Shown piece by piece: positions 1 through 5,214 of a DNA stretch of 14,687 nt. This DNA is from Phycisphaerae bacterium (GTDB taxonomy: Bacteria; Planctomycetota; Phycisphaerae; UBA1845; PWPN01), in NCBI GenBank assembly GCA_035384605.1, contig DAOOIV010000081.1, positions 1 through 14,687 of the forward strand, in the 5' to 3' direction. The notes under the pieces were generated by a model. That model did no database searches and was not told where the DNA came from. It saw nothing but the letters and a program-made list of their open reading frames with translations. The translations under genes were made by a program, and so were the position numbers. Numbering within the stretch: position 1 is the stretch's first letter; each line of letters opens with the position of its first letter.

Positions 1-1
1 C

Positions 2-181
2 GTGGTACCCTATGCGATCTGGCGGCCGACCGAGTTCTATCTTGCCGGCCATACCTGCTGGAACGTCGGCGGCATGACCTTCGATGCTGCGGGGCTGCGA
101 CTGTTCATGGCCGAGCGGGGTCTTGGCGAGGGCGAAATGAACGCCGTGGTGGTTCACGTCTGGTCGCTGTCAGCCGATTGA
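2..181 (+). CDS. C-terminal end of an unrecognised protein (5'-truncated)
   Basis: An open frame enters from the left edge and runs 59 codons to a TGA. The visible protein begins VVPYAIWRPTEFYLAGH and ends VVVHVWSLSAD; it has no membrane segment and no motif I can assign. Codon use is GC-rich at third positions, as in the neighbouring genes, which supports real coding. The gene converges on the aldo/keto reductase, whose stop lies 59 bases further on. That gap holds only a tiny CACGC/GCGTG hairpin just after the stop. I cannot name a family, and the missing N-terminal part would be needed to do so. Confidence 0.55.
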   Translation: MVPYAIWRPTEFYLAGHTCWNVGGMTFDAAGLRLFMAERGLGEGEMNAVVVHVWSLSAD

Positions 182-240
182 CCACGCCTGCGTGAATGAG
201 AAACACTTGAACCGGTCGGTAGGGCGGCGTCGAGGGCGCT

Positions 241-1163
241 TCAGCGACCGAGACCTGCCGCACTCTGCTTGATCCGCCTGATCATGTCGTCCAGTTCGCC
301 TTGGTTGGCAAAGCCGATGGTGAACGCATCTATGAACGGGTGGCTCAGGGCAAAGCGCAGCGACTCGTCGATCTGGTCGCCTTTGAACGCCCCCTCGCCG
401 ACGATCTTCATTCCATAGACGGCCTTGCCTCGCTTGTGGGCCGCCTCCAGGATCGCGGCTACCTGCGGGATCTCTCCCGCTTTTTCACGTCCATGTGCAT
501 GGCGTACGGGTTGAAGCGGGCCAGAATCACCTCGACCCAGGGCTCTTCGGAAGCGGCCTTGAGCGCCTCAATCGAGTGGCATGAACAGCCCATCGCCCGA
601 ACCTGACCTTTCTGTTTGGCTTCGCTGAGAACCTCCATGGCCGGCTTCATTGTTTCCCGCCACGCCGGGTCCGTCAGGCAATGCAGCAGACAGATATCAA
701 TGTAGTCGGTCTTGAGTTCCTGGCGAAAACGCTCGATGTCCGCGCGGATATCCTCGGCCGGGCGGCAGACGTCGCCCGGCGTATGCGCCCAGACCTTCGA
801 TGTGATGACGAGCTTGTCGCGAGGAACCTGTCTCATCGCTTCGCCGATGTAGGGGTGCGACTTGTACATGTCCGCCGCTTCCCACCAACGCACACCTTCA
901 TCAAAGCCGTGCCGAAGCAGCTTGATCATGCCTTCGCTGCCAAGGTTACGCTGGATACTTCCGCCCTTGGTGCCTGTCCCGATCGCGAGGCGCGATGCCC
1001 TGATGCCCGTCTTGCCGAGCACAACGGTGTCGCTGGCGCTCGCCGCCCTCCCGGTCGAAGGCGCTGTGGTCGTCGTGGCTTTTTCCCCGAACACCTCCCC
1101 TGCGACTCCGGTCGCGGCTGCCGCACTCAGACCCAGAAACTCTCGCCGGTTGATCGTTCTCAT
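241..1163 (-). CDS. Tat-exported aldo/keto reductase, frameshifted near the C-terminus
   Basis: The protein starts at an ATG preceded by a GGAG-type ribosome site and opens with a twin-arginine signal (NRREFLGL, residues 5-12) and an Ala-rich stretch, so export as a folded enzyme is expected. The aldo/keto reductase barrel follows: LGKTGIRASRLAIGTG (49-64), EAADMY (95-100), ITSKVW with the expected catalytic Lys123, and ICLLHC with His161. Tyr100 is present, but the usual catalytic Asp five residues before it is Glu95. The frame is open to 459, where it ends prematurely (KKRERSRR). The matching C-terminal part, AGEIPQVAAILEAAHKRG onward, continues in the next frame to a TGA at 241. The break is at a run of five T (481-485, A5 on the coding strand); six would restore about 307 residues. 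NAD(P)H-dependent oxidoreduction of a sugar-like carbonyl is the family role; the substrate is unknown. Confidence 0.88.
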
Positions 1164-1260
1164 GCCCCCATCTCCGCAGGTTGCCGCGCTGCAGTCTCCC
1201 CAATGGCAATTCTCGCCGATTGCTCACGAAGCGACGACGTGGTATCAGCAGTCAATTCGC

Positions 1261-1289
1261 ATCCTACCTGTTTGTCGCGGCCGAGTCAA
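1261..1289 (-). promoter_or_regulatory. Sigma-70-type promoter for the aldo/keto reductase
   Basis: On the minus strand a TTGACT -35 box (1284-1289) and a TAGGAT -10 box (1261-1266) are separated by exactly 17 bases. The promoter lies just after the stop of the DUF5010-like gene and would give an untranslated leader of about 90 bases. It implies the reductase can be transcribed separately from the upstream operon. Prediction from sequence only. Confidence 0.5.
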
Positions 1290-1303
1290 AGGTTTTTCTT
1301 GTG

Positions 1304-2947
1304 TCACTTGGCGACAGGCTGCGATTCAGGATGCACGAGCTTGCCAGGCAGTCGGCGAACCATGACCTCCGCCACGCTGAGCTCCTGTTTGCCCCCGACG
1401 GCCGCAATGCGGAAGTCGGCGCCGTTGGTCCGGTTACAGAACCGCACATCGGGCAAATGCAGGGAAATCATCCGCCAGGTGTCGGTCTTGCCGAGTGGAA
1501 TGTCGCGCGTAGGCCGGAACGCACCCTCGAAGACGCTGGAGGCCCGGTCGCCGCTGTCATACTCGATGCGGATGGCATCGCAGCCGTCATCATCGCGAAG
1601 GATGATACTCACCTCGGCGACCGAGTCCATCCGGTCGAACATGAAGGAATCGTCAATCTCGAAGTAAAGAAAACGCGCCGGCAGCGAATCCGGCCCGGAG
1701 ACGGTGGTCGCGCAGCGCCGGCCGTCGATCGTCGTGGTTTTCCAGTGTCCGTCCCCGGCGCTGGGCCGAAGGGTCAGACCGGCCGTGTGTTGCAGAGACC
1801 ATCTGACCATATCAGCATTGACATAAGGGCCCTCCGGAAGCACCTGCGTGCCCTCGCGGAACAGGCGGGCATAACGCGCAGTCATCTCAATGTAACGCAC
1901 GCCCCAATCCTGCGAGCGCGCAATATCCGTGCCCTCGTGCCATTCGTTCCACGTTTCAACGTGAACGATCCAGGGACGTCGTGCCGGCTGCATACGGAGC
2001 AGCTTCTCCCATTGCTCGCGATAAAAAGCCCCGCCGCGACGGGGAACGACGAGAGCCTCACGACCGGGGACCGCCGAATGGTCGTAACCCGGACCCAGCC
2101 CCGCGACGACGTCGCCCAGTGTCAGGCCCAGAGCTCCGCCCCAACGATACCAGGCATCAGACCGTCCGGGCCAATCGGCGTGGCGGACGAGGAAGAAGTC
2201 CGTTGCGAAATCTTTTCGGAACCGCTCGCGGGCGTCGTCGAACAGGCGATCGTCGACCTTCTCGGCAAAGCTGGCGGCGTAGAGGAAGATGATCGGCCGC
2301 CCGTCGACGCGGGCCCATTTCTGCGGCGGGATCATGCTGAAGAAATCGCGGATCGTGGCGTAAAACCACTCACGGCCGCGCAGGGTCGTCAGATCGATGC
2401 GGACGTTGCGCCGGCCGTCCGGGAGAACGTTCGTCCGCAGCGTGCTCGTGTCGTAGAAAAGGCCGATTTGCGGCGGACGGGGAACAGTCGAGTCTTCCTT
2501 ATGTCCGGCCGTCATCCGATCGTGGGCCTGAACAAGCGGAGGCAGGCCGGCGAAGCTCCATTCGTCGTACTGGCCGGGAACACCCCAGAACACCGGCATG
2601 AAAAAGTCCAGGTTGGCCTCGGCCATGTCGCGAAGCTGAGCGTAGTGCCAGTCGGGCGACTTGTAGCTCAGATCGGCCATAAACGATTCGGGCGGATGCG
2701 TCGTGAGAGCGTCCGAGCCGTCGGGATTGCGGAGGTGAGCTCCCGTGTACACGTCATACCAGTAGAAGTAGGTCGTCCCCACGATGGGGCGGCCGCTCTT
2801 GAACGTCGGTGCTTTACCGTGCACGGCGGCTCTTAGCTTGAAATACCTGCCGGGTGGCGGACGATCGAGCGGAGAGGCCGCTGACGCGAAAGCGGCCGGC
2901 CGCCAGGCTAGAACGGCAAGAAGACCAAGGACCATCTCAAAACGCAT
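1304..2947 (-). CDS. Secreted DUF5010 / GH99-like barrel protein
   Basis: I chose the ATG at 2947 because it follows a GGGAGAG ribosome site and begins a clear signal peptide (MRFEMVLGLLAVLAW, cleavage likely after ASA at 21-23). The frame extends further upstream, but only into folE. The mature protein of about 525 residues starts with a TIM-barrel-like region: PIVGTTYFYWYDVYTG (54-69), DFFMPVFWG (114-122), IGLFYDTS (161-168), RPIIFLYAASF (217-227). It ends in HVETWNEWHEGTDIA (329-343), typical of DUF5010 and GH99-like endo-mannosidase relatives. A beta-rich C-terminal domain follows (about 395-547). The likely role is extracytoplasmic attack on or binding of complex polysaccharide; no substrate can be read. 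It starts 11 bases after folE on the same strand, so co-transcription is likely. The family assignment is from remembered motifs, not a search. Confidence 0.78.
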   Translation of the reverse strand: MRFEMVLGLLAVLAWRPAAFASAASPLDRPPPGRYFKLRAAVHGKAPTFKSGRPIVGTTYFYWYDVYTGAHLRNPDGSDALTTHPPESFMADLSYKSPDWHYAQLRDMAEANLDFFMPVFWGVPGQYDEWSFAGLPPLVQAHDRMTAGHKEDSTVPRPPQIGLFYDTSTLRTNVLPDGRRNVRIDLTTLRGREWFYATIRDFFSMIPPQKWARVDGRPIIFLYAASFAEKVDDRLFDDARERFRKDFATDFFLVRHADWPGRSDAWYRWGGALGLTLGDVVAGLGPGYDHSAVPGREALVVPRRGGAFYREQWEKLLRMQPARRPWIVHVETWNEWHEGTDIARSQDWGVRYIEMTARYARLFREGTQVLPEGPYVNADMVRWSLQHTAGLTLRPSAGDGHWKTTTIDGRRCATTVSGPDSLPARFLYFEIDDSFMFDRMDSVAEVSIILRDDDGCDAIRIEYDSGDRASSVFEGAFRPTRDIPLGKTDTWRMISLHLPDVRFCNRTNGADFRIAAVGGKQELSVAEVMVRRLPGKLVHPESQPVAK

Positions 2948-2958
2948 CGGGACTCTCC

Positions 2959-3555
2959 CTACCTGGTTCTTGAATCGGCCAGTAACGTCATCACCTCGCC
3001 GCGGGTGCGAGCATCGGACTTGCACAGCCCCCTCAGCGCCGACGTGACCATCAGCGTCCCGGGTTTCTTCACGCCGCGGCAGGTCATGCACAGGTGAGTG
3101 GCCCTGAGAACCACCGCCACCCCCTTGGCGTGCAGCTCTTCCATCAGAAGGTCGGCAATCTGGCTTGTCATGCGCTCCTGCACCTGTGGCCGGCGGGCAT
3201 AGGCTTCAACCACGCGAGCGAGCTTCGAGAGCCCCACGATCCGGCCGTCCGGCAGGTAGGCGATGTGGGCGTCGCCGGCGAACGGCAGCAGATGGTGCTC
3301 GCACATGGAGTGGAACGGAATGTCGCGCAGCACCACCAGCTCGTCGTACTGTTCGGTAAAAAAGGTCCTCAGGTACTGGCGAGGGCTCTCATGCAGGCCG
3401 CTGAAAACCTCCGCATACATCCGCGCGACACGCAGAGGCGTCTGCTTGAGGCCCTCGCGGTCAGGGTCCTCTCCGACCGCCAGCAGGATCTCCCGCACGG
3501 CTGACGCAATGCGATCAAGATCTACCGACTGCTGCGGCTTACTCGATTCAGGCAC
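2959..3555 (-). CDS. folE: GTP cyclohydrolase I (FolE)
   Basis: This 198-residue protein is a standard bacterial GTP cyclohydrolase I. It converts GTP to 7,8-dihydroneopterin triphosphate, the first step towards tetrahydrofolate and a precursor of tetrahydrobiopterin and queuosine-type pathways, as a cytoplasmic homodecamer. The N-terminal helix region carries DREGLKQTPLRVARMY (32-47). The zinc site is intact: Cys85 and His88 in HSMCEHHLLPF (82-92), and Cys156 in HLCMTCRGVKKPGT (154-167). The region GRIVGLSKLARVVEAYARR (104-122) is also typical of the family. Length matches the short FolE forms. The start is a GTG with GGGGAA about 8 bases upstream. It lies 26 bases after the lipoprotein stop and 11 bases before the DUF5010-like gene. 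No other folate gene is visible in the window. Confidence 0.97.
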   Translation of the reverse strand: MPESSKPQQSVDLDRIASAVREILLAVGEDPDREGLKQTPLRVARMYAEVFSGLHESPRQYLRTFFTEQYDELVVLRDIPFHSMCEHHLLPFAGDAHIAYLPDGRIVGLSKLARVVEAYARRPQVQERMTSQIADLLMEELHAKGVAVVLRATHLCMTCRGVKKPGTLMVTSALRGLCKSDARTRGEVMTLLADSRTR

Positions 3556-3581
3556 CGTATCTTCCCCGTTTCAAGTCGTCT

Positions 3582-4181
3582 TCACTCCGAGGTCGAGGTG
3601 GCCGGCCGAAAAGCTTCCTCAATCGCCGACAGAATCTCTTGCTCGAGCTGGCGGTCGCGCTTGCCGTATACCCATTCCTCACGGTTGTCCGCCGACCCCG
3701 CACCCATGCGGTCAATTGGGGTGTCACTGGGACGATCATCGCCACGCTGCGAACTGAACGCCGCACGTTCGGAGGTTTCGAGACGTTGGGCTTGAACCAC
3801 ACACCGCAGCAGGACATCGGGGCCTTGCTGGTTCAGTCGCAGCTCGGCGAGATAGCGGTGACGCCCTCTGACGCCGGCGAGGAGGTCACGCACGCGTTCG
3901 GGCTGTGCGGCTCCCGTCATTTCCTGCGGCTGAGCGACGATCAAACCCGGACCCGATGCAACGGAGTCAATCCTGAAGTACTGCCGGAATACGCGTTCGG
4001 CAACCGGCTGCACGGCGGCGACGTCGGTGTTGGCAATTCGTCTTCCTGCCGCGCCGGCACCGCGACTGACGCTGGATGGAGAACGGTCAATCGAACTGGA
4101 GCAGCCGCCCCAAAACATGGCGATGGCGGTCGCGGCGATCAACCGCCGCCGTCCAATCCGGATCCTTCTTTGAATGTGCAT
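3582..4181 (-). CDS. Putative lipoprotein of unknown function
   Basis: The 199-residue product opens with a basic n-region (RRIRIGRRR), a hydrophobic stretch and a lipobox-like FWGGC ending at Cys27. It should therefore be lipid-anchored on the periplasmic side. The start ATG has a GGAG about 10 bases upstream. The body is charged and Gln/Arg-rich, with RYLAELRLNQQGPDVLLRC (about 109-127) suggesting a beta strand followed by amphipathic segments. The C-terminal QLEQEILSAIEEAFRP looks helical. I do not recognise a family. It is first in a likely operon with folE and the DUF5010-like gene, behind the promoter at 4244-4272. Nothing links it to pterin chemistry, so the grouping may be incidental. 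Confidence 0.75.
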   Translation of the reverse strand: MHIQRRIRIGRRRLIAATAIAMFWGGCSSSIDRSPSSVSRGAGAAGRRIANTDVAAVQPVAERVFRQYFRIDSVASGPGLIVAQPQEMTGAAQPERVRDLLAGVRGRHRYLAELRLNQQGPDVLLRCVVQAQRLETSERAAFSSQRGDDRPSDTPIDRMGAGSADNREEWVYGKRDRQLEQEILSAIEEAFRPATSTSE

Positions 4182-4243
4182 GGGCTGAACTCCGCGGGAG
4201 ACTCTGGCGCCTCAATGGATTCACAACGATCAGCACGAGGTGC

Positions 4244-4272
4244 ATTATGCGATGGTTCGCAGGGTAGTTCAA
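4244..4272 (-). promoter_or_regulatory. Sigma-70-type promoter for the lipoprotein-folE-DUF5010 operon
   Basis: On the minus strand TTGAAC (-35, 4267-4272) and CATAAT (-10, 4244-4249) are separated by 17 bases. Predicted transcription start is near 4237, leaving a leader of about 55 bases before the lipoprotein ATG at 4181. It is the only convincing promoter upstream of the three genes on this strand. Prediction only. Confidence 0.55.
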
Positions 4273-4307
4273 GAAAATGATGTCGTGGCGGGTCTGCGCC
4301 GGCGAGC

Positions 4308-4313
4308 TATAAT
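4308..4313 (+). promoter_or_regulatory. Perfect TATAAT -10 box directly before the membrane-protein gene
   Basis: TATAAT occurs 8 bases before the ATG at 4322, so transcription would begin at or next to the start codon. No good -35 hexamer stands at 16-18 bases upstream, and no Shine-Dalgarno sequence fits between box and ATG. This points to a leaderless mRNA, but the box alone is modest evidence. Confidence 0.4.
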
Positions 4314-4321
4314 CGTGCGGC

Positions 4322-4621
4322 ATGGGCGGAATCCTGACCTTGGTTTTGATGAATCTCACGGTGCCTGGCAGCGGCCTGATTCTTCTGGGAAGGGCATGGC
4401 TGGGCTTTGCGCTGGCCATATGGTTCTGCTTGGCTGCGGTCATCGCCGTCTCCGGACGATACATCGCCCCGGTCAGCATCCCCTGGGGGGTCACCGCCGT
4501 CGCGGCCGCTCTCGCGTTGATGGCGTGGCTGATCGGACAAGGGCTACTGGTCTCCCGAATCCGGTGTCTTCGGGGCCGCCTGCCAGGCGCGCTGTTTTCG
4601 GTGAAGAAAACCGACACATGA
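4322..4621 (+). CDS. Small membrane protein of unknown function
   Basis: The 99-residue product is strongly hydrophobic with about three membrane segments (roughly residues 3-23, 25-45 and 52-75). A basic tail follows (SRIRCLRGRLPG, 78-89) that should face the cytoplasm. The N-terminal NLTVPGSGLILLGR resembles small integral proteins with a Pro-Gly turn followed by an L/I-L-G-R motif, but I cannot give a family name. The gene is divergent from the lipoprotein operon across 140 bases. No ribosome site precedes the ATG, while a TATAAT stands 8 bases upstream, so a leaderless message is likely. The hydrophobic pattern and GC-rich third positions favour a real gene. Confidence 0.7.
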   Translation: MGGILTLVLMNLTVPGSGLILLGRAWLGFALAIWFCLAAVIAVSGRYIAPVSIPWGVTAVAAALALMAWLIGQGLLVSRIRCLRGRLPGALFSVKKTDT

Positions 4622-4972
4622 GATGCTAGCGGGTGCCAACGGAGACCAGAAACAATTGTGAACAACTCCTGCAGGTGATGCCGGGAGCCGGCCGGGGTGC
4701 CGATAATAACTCTTGATTCTGCACCAGGTTGTGCACTCGGGCGCCACCCTGGGCCGCGTTGGCGGTCGGCGACGCCTGGGGAAAAGCGGTGCACTATCCG
4801 AGTTGCCCCAATCCTTCCTGGGGACACCGCTTGGACCGCCTCCCACAGGACCACTAGCAGGTTCACGAGGGCGTCAAAGATCGGCCCGGGGGCCCTAGGC
4901 GAAAACCCACAACTGGCGGTGGAAGCTGACCGATATGGAAGCTGACGGGTTTGCGAGGATATGTGCGGTAGC
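4622..4972. other. Gene-free stretch with one strong hairpin
   Basis: I see no credible gene in these 351 bases; the open frames here have no ribosome sites and no recognisable protein character. The main structure is an inverted repeat at 4784-4832. Its outer stem is AAGCGGTG (4784-4791) with CACCGCTT (4825-4832), and its inner stem is CCCCA (4806-4810) with TGGGG (4819-4823), separated on the 5' side by a 14-base bulge. No T-run follows, so it is not a standard terminator. I checked by eye for conserved RNase P, tmRNA and SRP RNA sequences and found none. Confidence 0.5.
4921..4946. repeat. 10-base direct repeat upstream of the clpC promoter
   Basis: GGAAGCTGAC occurs exactly at 4921-4930 and again at 4937-4946, 16 bases from start to start. 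The second copy ends 26 bases before the -35 box of the clpC promoter. That location suits an activator or repressor binding direct repeats, but the sequence matches no heat-shock operator I know (not CIRCE, not CtsR). Confidence 0.5.
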
Positions 4973-5001
4973 TTGAAGGAGCTCGCCGGCAGTGCTAGAA
5001 T
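4973..5001 (+). promoter_or_regulatory. Extended -10 sigma-70 promoter for clpC
   Basis: TTGAAG (-35, 4973-4978) and TAGAAT (-10, 4996-5001) are 17 bases apart, with TG one base before the -10 box (extended -10). Transcription should begin near 5008 and leave a leader of about 207 bases ahead of clpC. Confidence 0.6.
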
Positions 5002-5096
5002 CCCGTGCGTCCCAGAACAACCGCCCCGGGGGTGCGATCTCCGTTAGCGATGGCCTAGTCTGTTGCAGGCGCCCGGTAGGGGCAGACAAGCTGTGT

Positions 5097-5160
5097 TCCC
5101 GCTCGAAGATACGGCTTACAGCGTAAATGCAACCGTGTCGGGTGGAACCGGTGAGCGGGA
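5097..5160 (+). promoter_or_regulatory. Structured element in the clpC leader RNA
   Basis: Within the predicted clpC leader, TCCCGCTC (5097-5104) pairs with GAGCGGGA (5153-5160). The enclosed bases fold again: ACGG (5111-5114) with CCGT (5133-5136), TTAC with GTAA inside that, and a small CGG/CCG hairpin at 5139-5150. The result resembles a closed multi-arm junction about 50 bases before the start codon. No ligand or known motif is evident. Confidence 0.35.
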
Positions 5161-5214
5161 CGCCGTCAGGAGCAGCGGGCTGATTCACAAACACCGCGCT
5201 GCCAGGAGCTAGGG

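Noticed and set aside
481..485. Programmed -1 frameshifting as the explanation for the split reductase
   Set aside because: The run has only five A before G, not the classic A-AAA-AAG heptamer, and I see no stimulatory hairpin close behind it. Simple base loss is more likely.
1181..2836. A 551-codon open frame on the + strand opposite the DUF5010-like gene
   Set aside because: It mirrors the real minus-strand gene, a common artefact of strong GC bias at third positions. The translation lacks a ribosome site, signal or recognisable domain.
4087..4866. A 259-codon minus-strand frame spanning the divergent promoter region
   Set aside because: It crosses two predicted promoters and the start of the lipoprotein gene in another frame, and has no protein features.
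5139..5150. GGGTGGAACCG in the clpC leader, matching the T-box antiterminator core
   Set aside because: No specifier stem, no terminator/antiterminator pair, and clpC is not an amino-acid or tRNA-ligase gene. The match is probably chance.
4622..5214. RNase P RNA, tmRNA or SRP RNA in the gap before clpC
   Set aside because: The conserved signatures of these RNAs (for example GAGGAAAGTCC for RNase P) are absent; no CCA-ended or TPsiC-like segment is present.
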